64,000 bases of DNA, taken from the NCBI GenBank assembly GCA_963693365.1, contig CAVNZM010000006.1, forward strand, positions 6,696,001 through 6,760,000, read 5' to 3'. The notes beneath the pieces are model-generated. The model was not told where the DNA came from and did no database searches. It worked only from the letters and a program-made list of their open reading frames with translations. Source of the stretch: Amoebidium appalachense (lineage: Eukaryota > Ichthyosporea). Positions 1-48,293 of this stretch are shown here, piece after piece (position 1 is the stretch's first letter; the number at the start of each line of letters is the position of its first letter). A program made the translations under genes and the position numbers.

Positions 1-80
1 TTATCGTTAGTGGGTGGGGAGGGTTTTGGTGTGTGTGTGTTTGTGTGTCGTGCATGCGTGTGTGTGAGTGTGTGTGCGCG

Positions 81-126
<46 letters not shown>

Positions 127-193
127 GGGGGGGGGTCTGTGTGTGTGTGTACGTGAGTGCGTGAGTGCCTGCGTGTGCGTGTGCGTGCGTGCG

Positions 194-255
<62 letters not shown>

Positions 256-516
256 CGCACGCATGCGCTGTACGCATGTGCGCACGTGCGTGTGCATGTG
301 TGTTCGAGCGGGTGTGTTGTTGGGTCATGTTGCAAGTAGGGTCTATCAAAAGAACCAAATTGAAAGCCGTAGACCACAGGAAAAGGGCGGTGGAAATGCA
401 TAAACATAAAAAGTGCATGTGTGCACGTGCTCATGCGCATGTGTGTGTGTGGGGGGGGGGGGAGGGGGGTTCGGCCGGGGGGAGGGGGAGGGGGGGGGGA
501 TGCAGGGGATTTTAAC

Positions 517-13800
<13,284 letters not shown>

Positions 13801-14727
13801 GTTCTATGTTAGTGCTCAGACAGCACCTTTCTTAAACCAACCTTTCTGTGGTAAACGTGCCTCCTAGTTCCTAGTCTCCTAGCTCCTATACCCGAGTACC
13901 ACTTTCAATAATCCTGCCACATGAACAAGTAAGCCCTCACACGCGTACGCCCCACTTCTGTGACGTTTTCAGAGTTTTCTGTCGCTAAACAGCACATTCC
14001 CCTGCCAAAAGAATGCAGAAAACGTAAAATAGCAGAGCCCTGGTGTAGTCTAACATGGACTTGACGTCATATGTACAGGCGTTTTCTTTTCGAGATTGTA
14101 CTGCTTTTTCCCAAGTCCCCTATTTACATTTTCGATAAAGACTACACACTTTAGACTGCGTGGGGTGAGCCGCTGTATGAGCCGAAGCTTGCGCAAGTAG
14201 GATGTAGCGATTTGCGCAAAATTTTGGCGGGCGATATGTTTTCGCTGAAGTCCATCATCGCTGTGTCGCTTTGTGTTTCAGTTGTGCACAGCTGACGGAG
14301 TACATACAATGGTCGTTTTTCGTTCATGATCAGGTTTAGAAGGCACTGTTAGGGCGAGCATATAGAAGTTGAAAGGCCATAGGGCATTGGTGTGCACCGT
14401 CTGCTGGTCTTTTCTGTGTCATAATTCACTTGTTATTACAGAAGCAGTAAACTGCCTTGATCACCAGTCGTGTTAGGAGTTTAGCAAAGCCCCTGTGCCT
14501 TGATGCTGTTTTATCGTGCACATCAGAAACCCACTCAACACAGTCTATATACGTTTCGTTTATTCCCGTCAGCATTTCTTTTTTATAGGAATGGCCTGGG
14601 TTTTTTGAGTTTGTTATCAGCCTTCAGATCATTACAGCCCCATATAGCATCTTCATTTGGGGGCAACCGGCAACCTTGTCTTGTAGCCCTACAAGCGCCT
14701 TGCTTGTAGGAGCGTTCCCTCGTTCAA
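13801..14727. promoter_or_regulatory. Divergent intergenic spacer, probable bidirectional promoter
   Basis: This 927-bp stretch separates the start of the minus-strand kinase (13800) from the proposed first exon of the plus-strand SUMO protease (14728). Unlike the surrounding introns it is free of long homopolymers and dinucleotide arrays. It contains a palindromic TGACGTCA octamer (CRE-type) at 14062-14069. Promoter activity is inferred from position only. No TATA box can be assigned with confidence, and the 5' untranslated regions probably occupy its edges. Confidence 0.5.
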
Positions 14728-26381
<11,654 letters not shown>

Positions 26382-26659
26382 AAGAACGGTAATATTCACG
26401 TGGAAAACCCCTTTTTTTTGGTTTCTGAAAACTTGGCAACGATACACTTGTTGTGGGGCAAATGACAGTACACGGGAATAGTTATCGTGTTTGAGTATTG
26501 GGTGGAGCGATATCATCTGTTTTTTTTCTCCCCTTGGTGTGCCTGTTTCCGCTAAAGCCACGAAAATGTGCTACAAAAGTGGTGATGCCTTGAAATTTGT
26601 GTGTGTCGTGTCTAGCCAGTTTTTTTGTCTTGAATCGGCCACTGGGGCAAAGAGGAGGA

Positions 26660-26662
<3 letters not shown>

Positions 26663-26723
<61 letters not shown>
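26663..26723. repeat. Poly-G run, 61 nt (longest in the window)
   Basis: Sixty-one consecutive G residues about 280 bp after the SUMO-protease stop codon, possibly inside its 3' untranslated region. True length is uncertain because homopolymers are error-prone. Confidence 0.85.
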
Positions 26724-26725
<2 letters not shown>

Positions 26726-27488
26726 ATAATCTTGCATGCCTAGGCATTAATGGTATCAATTATGGCACTGCGCGGCGACAGTTGTTGGTATATGAAATCG
26801 AAATATATGGAACAAAAATGGGGCAGGAATATGGGCTGATTTCGAAAGGCATTTACGTATAACGGTTGGGTCTCGCCTGCATTATGTATTGTTTGGTTCG
26901 TAACAGGACAGTTTTTTAAGTGCTTGTTGATCGTACCATGGGTCGAGTGGACGCCATATGTATCAGAAATACGAGTTTCCCCCCGGAAACACTAGATGCA
27001 CACTATAGAAAAGCAGCAGAAGTAGCTACTACTACACACTGTATGAACGTTTTTCCCCGGCAAAAACACCGGAATTTGATCTCTGTCGAGGCTGCCTGGG
27101 GCGCCTCCAGCCAAAATGACATTACAACTGAAAATAATAAAATGCAGACAACGTTAGGTGAGATGTCTGGTGTGCATATTACATTTTTTTGCACAGCCTG
27201 TACATAAGACTGTTCATAAGGAGCAAAGGTTTGATATAGACCACCCCGGACGGCAAACTGCCACACGGATTATCTAATTATAACTGCCATATGGCTTCCA
27301 ATCTGAAATGATGTCGCACTATTTCCTACCATAAAAGGCAGTAAGGATGCTGACGTCATTCAACACAACTATAGATTGAAAACCATTTATTCGGTAGTTG
27401 GCTGATCTCAGTAGTCTCACGAGTCGTCAATCTTCTCTCCACATGTGCGTGTGTGTGCGTGTGCGTATGTGCGCGCGCGCACGCGCGC

Positions 27489-27530
<42 letters not shown>

Positions 27531-27545
27531 GTGGGGGGAGCTGCG

Positions 27546-27597
<52 letters not shown>

Positions 27598-28021
27598 GCC
27601 CAACCACATCGGCAGAGTCAACTTGCACGTGCACAAAACAGAATAATTCTGCAAAAGCGGAATTATTCTAATTCTAGCAGAATTATTCTGCTAAAAGCAG
27701 AATTATTCTGCAAAAGCAAAATCTCTCTGCTTTTAGCAGAATCATCCTGCAAAAGCAGAATCACTCTGCTTCAAGCAGAATTAATCTGCATTTAGCAGAA
27801 TCGTTCCGCAAAAAGCAGAACTATTCTCCTTTTGACAGCAGAATAATTCTGCTTATAGCGGAATAATTCTGCTTTAGCGGATTGATTCTGCATTTAGCGG
27901 ATTGATTCTGCTTTTAGCAGATTGATTCTGCTTTTGCTGAATGCTTTTAGCAGAATAATTCTATTTTTTTTTGCAGAATAATTCTGCTTGGAGCAAGTTG
28001 ACTCAGCCGATGTGGTTGGGC
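27598..28021. mobile_element. Fold-back element with 29-bp terminal inverted repeats
   Basis: The left end (27598-27626, starting GCCCAACCACATCGGC) and right end (27993-28021) are inverted repeats with 28 of 29 positions matching. Between them are about 366 bp of short, diverged repeats built on the palindrome AGCAGAATNATTCTGCT. The whole can fold into many hairpins. It has no open frame that looks like a transposase. Each side is flanked by a G run on the plus strand (27548-27596 and 28037-28088). The architecture recalls fold-back transposons; the family is not recognised. Confidence 0.75.
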
Positions 28022-28036
28022 CCTGGAAAGGGGAAA

Positions 28037-28089
<53 letters not shown>

Positions 28090-28564
28090 TTTTCTGGGGA
28101 GGTCAGGGGGTGGGTGGGGGGGGCTAGGACCGGTATATACACAGATATGGTGAGTTGGGGTGTTCCATTTCTGTATTTTTCGATTGGCTGGGGGAGCCAC
28201 ACGTGTGTGTGTGTGTGTATGTGTGTGTGTGTTGGGCGGATTTTCTAGGGAGGCCAAGGGAAGGGGCGGGGGGGAGGATTTCCGTCGGTGGTTCAAAGGT
28301 GCTGTGGAAGGCCTGGGGGGGGGGGGGGGGGACTTTGAGCGTGTTTCAGCACCGGAGTTTTGATTCTGTAACAGGCGGACTGAATTAAGACCAGGGGGCT
28401 GTTAAAACTATTATTGATTATTGTAACTCTCTGACTCACAGAAGTAAGATTTTACGCCATTATTACAGCAATAGCAGCTGGGAGAGCACCGTGATACGTC
28501 GAACTATGGCGTGCATGTATGTGTGTGTGTGTGTGTGTGTGGTGCAAATCAGGGTGTAACTGTG

Positions 28565-28688
<124 letters not shown>

Positions 28689-29235
28689 AACATGCAAATC
28701 CAGGCGTCACGCGACACATCCTGTACACAAGTGTGAAATAAATGATGCGGCTCTTATAGCAGGATCCTTGTGTTGCTTCATCATGACTTAAATGGCATTA
28801 ATTTGGGAAGTCTGCATGTGGTTTTGAGTTGTACATTTTTGCCTGTTGCGTGTATGTTTGTTTTCAAGCGGCATGTAAGGGTGTTTTGGCAAACATACAA
28901 CAGCCTAATCTTTTTGCTTTCGAGATATACATATGCACATTCGATTGGGGGTTGGGGGATGGAGGGTGAGGGGGGGAGGGAGAGGGGAGGCAAAGACGTT
29001 AACAAACGAGAAAGGGAACTAAATATCTTGTCCGGATCGTGTGCAAAAAAAAAAAAAAAAAAAAAATGTTGCCTAAATTTCTAAGGTGGGAGAAAGAAAA
29101 CGGACAGAACCTGTGTCCACAACAAGAAGCAAACAGCACATCTAAACTACGGTGATTTTTTGGAACGCGGGAAAAGTTGAAAACGACATACAAGCAACTA
29201 GTGACAATTGCCAAGCCACCTGCCGGTATACACGT

Positions 29236-30033
29236 TTATGTTCTACCATACGCTTCACGTGCCTGCACATCTATCACCCTCATTGCCTTTTCAATCATAT
29301 CCGTCACCCTTTTCCTTAGTACAACCTCCTCTTCCTCCCCATTACGAAACGCTATGCTCTCTTTCGTGAAAGTGAGCGGATCCCCTACGTGTAGCTCAAC
29401 TCTCTGGTTAGGCCGAGGAATGTACGGTCTTCTCATGGGTACCACATTCTGCATCCCAACATGAATCAAAGGAATGACTATCGGTGTGGCCTCCGGTGCA
29501 AGAACCATTCTCCCCACTCCCCATCTCAACGGCAGTAGCTCATCCTGTAGCATGTTGACCTTTCCCTCTGAAAAAACATGTATCCAATCCCCTTGATTTA
29601 ATCTCTCGACAGCGAAATCTATGCCGCGTTGAAAAACACCCTCCCCTCTAATACAGGGAATGACTTTGCCAAGCGCGAAAAGCCTTCCCACTACCTGGTT
29701 TGGGAAACATATTTCCTTGGCTGCAAGAGTCCATCTCATGGCTTTTGGATTCAACAGCATTTCGGGTGGGAGAATGCCCCACAAAAGCGGGTCGTCGATG
29801 TTACACTTGTGGTTGCTGACTGTGATGAGTGGCTGGCCCGGTTTTCGGTGCATGAGTGCATCCAAGAGCACATCCTTGTTTTTCACTGTTATGTTGTTGG
29901 TTTTCATGAAAATCTTTGAGAGGATACCAACGCTTGCTACGACGGCAAAGCTTCCGAGGTTCCAGAGTGGAGGCGTTTTGGTCGTGGGAGGCCAGACAAA
30001 CGGGGCTACGAGGCCCTTGGTAACCGAAGGCAT
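29236..30033 (-). CDS. TAZ: Tafazzin (cardiolipin-remodelling acyltransferase), single exon
   Basis: A monolysocardiolipin transacylase that remodels cardiolipin acyl chains on mitochondrial membranes. The 265-residue ATG-to-TAA frame aligns along its length with tafazzin, close to the 262-292 residues of the human forms. Visible family landmarks are VSNHKCNIDDPLLWG with the H75-X4-D80 catalytic motif, MRWTLAAKEICF (~99-110), GDWIHVFSEGKVN (~148-160) and the LIHVGMQNVVP segment. The usual FPEG motif reads FSEG here, with Pro replaced by Ser155; the Glu is kept. An N-terminal hydrophobic stretch around residues 24-43 fits the membrane-associated segment. It has no introns and no simple repeats, in contrast to every confident neighbour. 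The divergent ends of the acyltransferase domain leave little doubt about the family. Confidence 0.93.
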   Translation of the reverse strand: MPSVTKGLVAPFVWPPTTKTPPLWNLGSFAVVASVGILSKIFMKTNNITVKNKDVLLDALMHRKPGQPLITVSNHKCNIDDPLLWGILPPEMLLNPKAMRWTLAAKEICFPNQVVGRLFALGKVIPCIRGEGVFQRGIDFAVERLNQGDWIHVFSEGKVNMLQDELLPLRWGVGRMVLAPEATPIVIPLIHVGMQNVVPMRRPYIPRPNQRVELHVGDPLTFTKESIAFRNGEEEEVVLRKRVTDMIEKAMRVIDVQAREAYGRT

Positions 30034-31056
30034 GTTGTTAACTTACTATTGAGCAGCTTTAGCGTTTAAATGCAACAGATGCTATCTTAAATGTGTGTAC
30101 CCCTAATGTTAGTTATGCGAAGATACCTGAGCTTCGCGACATTCACTCGACACCCACCCGATATATGTGCGCGGTCCGAGCAGTGTTTGTGAAAGCGGGA
30201 AACGTGGATCTGGGGAAAGGGATCGCGAAAGGTTGGTCTATCGTTTTACATGTCAAATATGCACCTTAGTAAAGAAAAGCTGAAGAGCGTTGACGAAAGA
30301 TTATGGCTCTTCAGTGTTATGCATGAATGAGGCTGTAGTGTGTGGACAGAACAAGCAAATCGTCTACGAGCCTGAGTGGAGGGTTGGTCGTTTTGATAAG
30401 TGAATGCGCGCACGCGCGTGTGTGTGCGTGTGCAAGTGTATGCGTGACAACGAGGAATGCTTTCCAAGAAGTGATGCTTACAACTTCTGTGGAATAAAAC
30501 CATGGAAAAAAGAACACGAATTTTTGAATTTTACACGTTTATAACGGTGTGAGACTGTTAATGGTCAGTGCATGTGTAAACAGCGCACATTTCTTGCTGT
30601 CCCCTCACTAGCACTTCACACAAGTGGAAACGGGCGTGACGTCCTACGTCAAGCACACATTGCGGTTCATCGCACCAGCTGACAGGGTGTGAAATGAAGC
30701 CGGTGACTGCGGAAAGATATCGATGTCGACAGGAAGTGAGTGCCTACCAACCTTCTTGCGCTGGTTTCTACTGTATTTTCGTTATTTTCTTGCAAATGTT
30801 GTTTTTATATTAGAAAATTTGAAAAATAATTTACTTTCTGGGAGAAGTTGAAAGTCCGCACAATTTAACATTGCAATTGTAGAAAAATATATGCGCATGG
30901 CGAGGGGCTTGGGCCTTAAATGGGAACTCGGATTGGTATTTTCACCCTGTCTGTGGTGCGGATTATGCCAATCATAACACTCCGTCGAACTTCGCTAAGT
31001 TAGCTATATTTGGTTGCAAAGAAATTGATATCATTGGTCATCGCCTAGGTGCGCAA

Positions 31057-31087
<31 letters not shown>

Positions 31088-31457
31088 AAAAGGACTCTGA
31101 GCTTGAAATGGTCAGCCAAGCATGATGATATCATTAGCATTTGCTCAAATTAGGACACAGGCTCTGAGGGAAAGGAAAGGAAGCTGGGAAAAGGCTGAGG
31201 TATGTTTTTTTTTTTTTTTTTTTTTTTTTTCCCCCCCCCCGCAAACCCGTGGGGATGGCCGTAGTTGTTTTTGGGCCGCGAAATACCGGTGGCAGTTATT
31301 AGAGGAACCAGGATTTTTTCTTTCCTTCCTTTCTTTTCTTTTCTTTTTAAATGGGGTGTGTGTGTGCGTGCATGTGGGCACACGCACGTTAACGCGGTGC
31401 TGCAGCTGCAGGTGGTGGTCACCTTGATGGTGTGCATGCTTGTGTGATGTGGTTTGT

Positions 31458-31488
<31 letters not shown>

Positions 31489-32301
31489 GGGGGGAGGGGG
31501 CTGCATATGTGCCAGGGGGATTATGTATGTCACGACGGTGAGTGCAAAACCGTTGTGGTAATGAAACTCAGTGGCCATATATGCATTCAGGCAACAGGCA
31601 AGGCCGGTATATTTAAGAATACACCATGTTGGGGCACTCTTGGTTTAATGAGTAATGCGCACCCTCGTAGGTAGCTAGAATGGCTTATTGCCAATGGTCA
31701 CTCAACTATGAAATACCGGGGTGTACACCGGCAAGCAAAACCAACAGCAGCCACAAATTCAGGCCGGACTTTTAAAAACACAAAAAAGGAAAAACCAAAA
31801 CCAAAAAACGACTCAACCCGATGTTATTTTGCATGCAGTTGATATATGACTATCCCCCCCCCCACACCCTCCCCCCACACCCACACACCCCACCCGACCC
31901 ACCCACCCACCCACCCACCCACCCTTCCCTCGCCTTCCGAGAATATTCAATCCTCCCGCGCATACGTATATCCCAGTGGCACTTCCTCATATATTTGTAT
32001 GGATTATTTGGCGATACGATTGATATATGTGGAGCTTGTTCCCCTCCTTGATCGTAAAAAAAGACGAAGAGGTGAGGAAGGGGGAAAGAAATAAAGAAAG
32101 AGACCCGAAAGAAAGCAAAAGCCGTGAAAGTCCCCCCCATCATCCCCCCCCCCCCCCCCCCCCTCCCCCCGAGTCCACACACAGACAAAAGGGAAAAAAA
32201 AAAGGGGGAGGGGGGGGGGCGCACAAGTATAAGGTAGGTTTTTTTTTCCCTTAAAAAAAAAAAAAAAAAGGAAAGAGGAAAAGAGCTCATACCCCCACTC
32301 T
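30034..32301. other. Intergenic spacer with probable tafazzin promoter
   Basis: The first ~1 kb upstream of tafazzin (30034-31050) is unique sequence with few repeats and probably carries its promoter. From about 31060 there are G, T, C and A runs, a short CCCA-rich stretch near 31870-31925, and the 3' side of the MFSD8-like gene. No gene is recognised. Confidence 0.55.
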
Positions 32302-42732
<10,431 letters not shown>

Positions 42733-42761
42733 GTCTTCAATGCCCCTGCAGATAGGAGGGT

Positions 42762-42868
<107 letters not shown>

Positions 42869-42976
42869 GAGGGGGAAGAGGGGGTGGGCTGGCGGGAAGG
42901 GCGGGGGGGGGGGGGGGGGGGGAGAGGAGGGGGTTTAACTCGGAAAGGGAGGGAAGGAGAGAGCTAAACTTTTTTT

Positions 42977-43020
<44 letters not shown>

Positions 43021-43204
43021 GAAAGAGACGATGTAAAACTCCTGGACCAGACAGATTGGTACTAGTGCAGCAGAGGTACAAATAGCAGCACATGATTCTA
43101 CCCACCAGCCCATTTGGTCCAAAATAACACATGCAGACCTTTCCCTGTCTTCCCTCACTATCACACCCCCTCCCCCCCCCTCCCCCCGCCGCCCTAACAC
43201 ACAT

Positions 43205-43245
<41 letters not shown>

Positions 43246-43555
43246 AAAAAAGGGACGGGGTTAGAGTGGGATGGGGGTGGTGGTGTTGATAGAGCCTACA
43301 AAAGCACCTAATTAGAGCCAACCCTACTTCTCAAGGGTACCCCTCCCCCCCCCCCTCCCCCCCCCCCCCCCCCCCTTCCCCTCTCCCCCCCCTTGCCCCC
43401 GCTTTCGGGGTGAACCATACTCTTCTTCCCCAACACCACTTCAGAAATCAATAATTTGTTATAAGGAAGCCCAAAAAAATGCCTATGCCCATGTCACCAA
43501 CCACCATCCTGTTAGCCTCATTGTCTTGCCTCCACCAACAAAAGAAAAAGAATGT

Positions 43556-43692
<137 letters not shown>

Positions 43693-43863
43693 CGTGCGCC
43701 TAAATAAATCAGCCCATCCCACAATGCCAGCACACACACACCTCACAAGCGGGTGACAACACAAACACACAACCACACACGAAACAGGCACACATACAGA
43801 CACACACACACACACAAACACACAGACACACGCACACGCACACGTGCACAGGCGCGCACACGC

Positions 43864-44096
<233 letters not shown>

Positions 44097-44627
44097 CATA
44101 CGTGTATACACGTGTGCGCACAAACCGGGCACAAGTCCACACAACACGTCCGGGCACAGGCGCACGCACACAACACACACACACACACACACACAAGCAT
44201 ACGGCACACCCACCCTAGGTACGTGTTGTACACATCCATAACCCACCCCCACCGCACCCATGCTTTGCCCCTGCCGCACAACAGTGTGAGTCCTATCAAA
44301 AAGGACACATGCTTCGCTCATACCCTCTATAGGCCAGGGAGGGGAAGGAGGGGGGGAACGAGGGGGGGGGACAAAGGCGTGGTATGTCTGTTGGGGGTGG
44401 GAGTGGGGATGGGGAGATGCAGGAAACGACCTAAACCCATTCTTTCTCCCCGCTGTGGCCAAGCCACACGATGACTCTTCCTAGTAGTGAGGAAGAGTAT
44501 AGGCGGAAAAGGAGCACGAGAGGAGAGAGGGAATGCGGTGAGAGGGGGGAAGAGGCGGGGGAGGGGGGGTGCGGGGGCGGGGGACGGAAGGGGGACGAGG
44601 GAGGGTGAACGGGAAAGGGGAGGGGAA

Positions 44628-44662
<35 letters not shown>

Positions 44663-45746
44663 GGGGGGGGGTGGGGTTAAAGTGGGTTTGGAGAAAGCGA
44701 GATCTATTGCATCGCGAAACAGTCTCAGCAAACCGAGCCGACGGGGCATTGGGATGGAAAAAATGCCACTTGGAAGGTTCAGGGGAAGAAGGAATAAGGA
44801 GAGAGAGGAAGTGCGGGGGGGAGCGGGGCGAGGGATGGAGGAGGTGTGGGGAAGGAGACCCCGCGGGGGGGGGGGGGGGGGGGGGGGGGGGGAGGATGCT
44901 CTCGCTGTACATACCTCGGTACCAGCTAGAGCAGATCTGGAATGAACAGTGTTCCCACAGCTTTTGCACTCACAAAAAAAAGAGAACAAAAACACGGGAA
45001 AGTTCGCAGTTTTAAAACGTATCAATGCTGCAAGAAGCTGAGCATGAAAAAACCAACTTTGACGCAGGATGTATTTACAAAATGTGCTCAAAGGTTATGT
45101 CTGGCTGCAGCTCTAGGAAGCTCTTTGCTCACGACGGACCCATTACAAGCTATATGAATGTCTAAGAACTTCTTGATAAATGCGTATATATTGTGCTTCA
45201 TTTATTGTGCCGATTATTTCAAGTGACAAGCACAATAACAGCAAATGTTTCTGCAGAAAAGTTTTGCTCTGTCCTCTCTGACTCAGTGAGGCTCACCACG
45301 GCAACAAAAAGACAAAAGATCTCGAGAGAACGGCTACAACCAAAGGGAAAACAAATTGATCCCGCCATTTTCCCAAATGCTGACTTTCGTTCAATCATCT
45401 GTATGTTATGGTAGCCATTTATGGTGTGTGCTTTCTGTGCATATTTGGACTGCCAGCTTTTTTGTTCAAGGGATCCATGCACAGTATTCCTACCAAAAGT
45501 TTTTTTGTGTTTTATATATGCCCTTTTGTAGTCTTCCAAACATGTACTTTTGTATGTATTACGTAGCCCGCCCTGAATCCTGACGTCTTTAGGCTATAGG
45601 TAAATGTGTGCATAAGCAACAACCCCTTAAGTACTTGATGAAGCGAAGGAGCCCCTTTTCCATTTTTGTTTTATTTCTAACCCACACACAGACACGCTAT
45701 CAGTTTAGATTTCAGTTTAGATTTTGTATTGAGGGTATCCAATACA

Positions 45747-47378
45747 ATGAACACACAAACAAAAGAAAGCGGGAGCGACTTTTTCTCCACCCCCTCCTTC
45801 ACACCTGCCCCCACACATGAATCGAATCGCAAAACCTGCGAGTCCACACCCCCCTCTCAAACAAGCACCAAACCCAAGAAGTTTTGGGCTGGGAAGATAG
45901 ACGGGACGTCACTCTCCCAAGCACTCAAAACGAAAACCTCCCCCCCTGTTGGCTATTATGAAAGGGGTCGCCACCTGCCCGGAGAAGGGATGTGGCTTCT
46001 CTCTACAGTTCACACATCCAACGCTGTGTGGGCACAGTTCTACACCGAGGAAGAAGGAGGGCAATATAACTTCCGCACATACACGTGTCTGAACATGAAA
46101 ACGAGGAATGGGACTTGGACAGCCCCAACAACATGCATTAGAGATTACCGGGCGGACGCGAAGCGTGGCGACGTAAGGAACATAACTAGCCTTTTTTACG
46201 TGGAGGCGTTTGGAAGAAACCCCGACGGAACCCTCGTTCTTTCCTGTCCGCAGTTTAACGGCGGCAACCCCCTACCAACAGATGGGCCCCTCCTACTTTC
46301 GCAGGTTTTTGAGCTGTTCTCTCCTCCACTTCAGTACGGGGTTAATCAGAACAAAAACCCCCCCCTCGCCGACGGGTTAGACGGACCAAAAAAATGCCCC
46401 GCCTCCCGAAGCGAACAAGAACAAGAAAAAGTGGTTGAAGATGAGGGAGGAGAAACGCCTTCGTTCCGATTCGGTGTTTAAGTACGCACGGGCTATACGC
46501 CTACGCCGTCGCTCAAGCAACATGGCAATTAAGACAGAACCTGCACGCACGCCCACGCCCAAACCAACCCAGCGTGCAACGCCAGCTCCCACAACATTCG
46601 CGCGCACGTCGGATACACTGTCCAAAGGAAAAGCAGCTCATCCGTGGTACTCATACATTCCTCCCCTCTGGGGGCGGTGAGCAACGAATACGAAAACGAA
46701 CATGAATGCTCCAGCCCTGCGAATCAAAAAGGCAGTTCTGAACAAACGGAGAAGGGGGTCACGGATGGCACGGACGCAGGGGACCAAGCGAAAGATTGCC
46801 GAAAGCGAAGACGTCTCAACAGCGAAACCCTGGTTCCTTCATCGATGTCATTGAATCCCGCCCACCTGGCGGCAACCACCGGTGTTCTTTCCTCGGCCAA
46901 GCAACCGCTTGATGCATTGCCCGGCCAAGCTCTACAGGGAGGAATGAGTGTGTTCCCACCTGCCACCTGGGCCACACAGGTGCAAAGATTCCATAGCAAC
47001 CCCCCTCCATTCCAATCGGAGCAGAACCCAGCCGCCCTCCTACCATCACGTATTTTGCCCCATGCACCTGTGCCGGTTAGGCCTGCCATTTTACCCGACC
47101 CCCCGACACACGTTGTGGAAAAGAGCATGCAGACATTCTTCTTATATGACACGCCATCTACAAAGCGGACAAACCGAAAGGAGGTTTGTGTACAAACGGA
47201 AGCGAGCATTGAGAGGGACACGTGGGCGTCTGAACATGTTTCGGGTCTTGCGAGTGAATTGGAGGCAGAAAGGAAAGAGAATGTGTTGCTACGTAGAAGG
47301 TTGAAGAGGTTGAGGGAGGCAGTGAAGGAAATGCTCGGGAGTATTGGTTTCGTGATGCCGGAAGGTGAAGAGGAGTGA
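45747..47378 (+). CDS. Unrecognised protein with basic/coiled-coil C-terminus; frame changes
   Basis: I do not recognise this gene. It starts at MNTQTKESGSDFF (45747) and runs open for 244 residues to TAA at 46479-46481. The frame +1 to it is open across 46435-46680 and contains TP-rich sequence (TEPARTPTPKPTQRATPAP). The original frame is open again from 46532 to the stop at 47376-47378. Either a short intron lies near 46.47-46.66 kb or there are two compensating indels. The third part has a KRRRLN basic patch and ends with a leucine/charge-periodic helix (about 47238-47350, SELEAERKENVLLRRRL), suggesting a dimerising coiled coil. The first part includes a W/Y-rich region (KKFWAGKIDG, MWLLSTVHTSNAVWAQFY). 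Non-repetitive sequence over 1.6 kb supports a real gene. A nuclear role is only a guess. Confidence 0.6.
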
Positions 47379-48293
47379 GGGGGGAGGGGTTTGTTTTTGT
47401 TATGTTATGTTGAAACATATTTGAGTGACATAGATATGACCTACCTTTTTTAACGGTTTGACATCAATGGGATATGGCCAAGGCGGTAAGGAGCAAGTTA
47501 GGGGGGAATATTGTGTGTGGGCGACACATGTACAGACCCGGGCAGAGAGGGAGGCGAAGATAAGTTGGGGGGGGGGGGGGGGGGGGGGTTGAAGTGACAA
47601 TCCGTACTGAGATTGTGCTATGCTTGTGGTGTACATATGTATACTTTCTGTGCAGTGTTGATGTTACGCTACCTTAAGGGGCTCATGGTTCCTTCCTTTT
47701 GAGAGCACCCTTGAAGAAGGTAGGAAGCTACAGGGAGCGCCGAAGGATTACGCATTACTCTCACAGCTTTCAAGGGAAAGAGGCTTGGTTGCACTCGGCT
47801 TCTAAGGGGGCCTCTAGGGTGAATGTAAATAACCGTGCTATGTTGTAATACTGGTAGTTTATAATGCTTTATTATGTATTTCTCCATAGTTATACTACAC
47901 AAGCATGAAATGTCCCGGTATTCAGAATGTTGCAAACCTTTTCTGATTGATCATAAGCATCCTCAAAAGTTCAATTTCGTGCACATGGCTCTTTCCTACA
48001 TCTCTATTAGACGTGGTCCCATGTTTTGTTGTTTGTTTTTTTTCCTGGCACGCCGGCACACAGATGGGCGGGACGTAGGAAGGAAACAGAAGATCCGTTT
48101 GTGGCAATGCCCTGTCACGATGTATCATCTTGTCATCAATGGTCGTGGTAGTTGCTTTTTTTGGATGATATTGTTCGATCCCCCCCCCCCTAGGAAGGAA
48201 ACAGAAGATCCGTTTGTGGCAATGCCCTGTCACGATGTATCATCTTGTCATCAATGGTCGTGGTAGTTGCTTTTTTTGGATGATATTGTTCGA

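Noticed and set aside
1-516. Search for the final kinase exon with the hydrophobic motif
   Set aside because: No FxxF(S/T)-type segment in the right phase is visible on the minus strand. The exon must lie outside the window.
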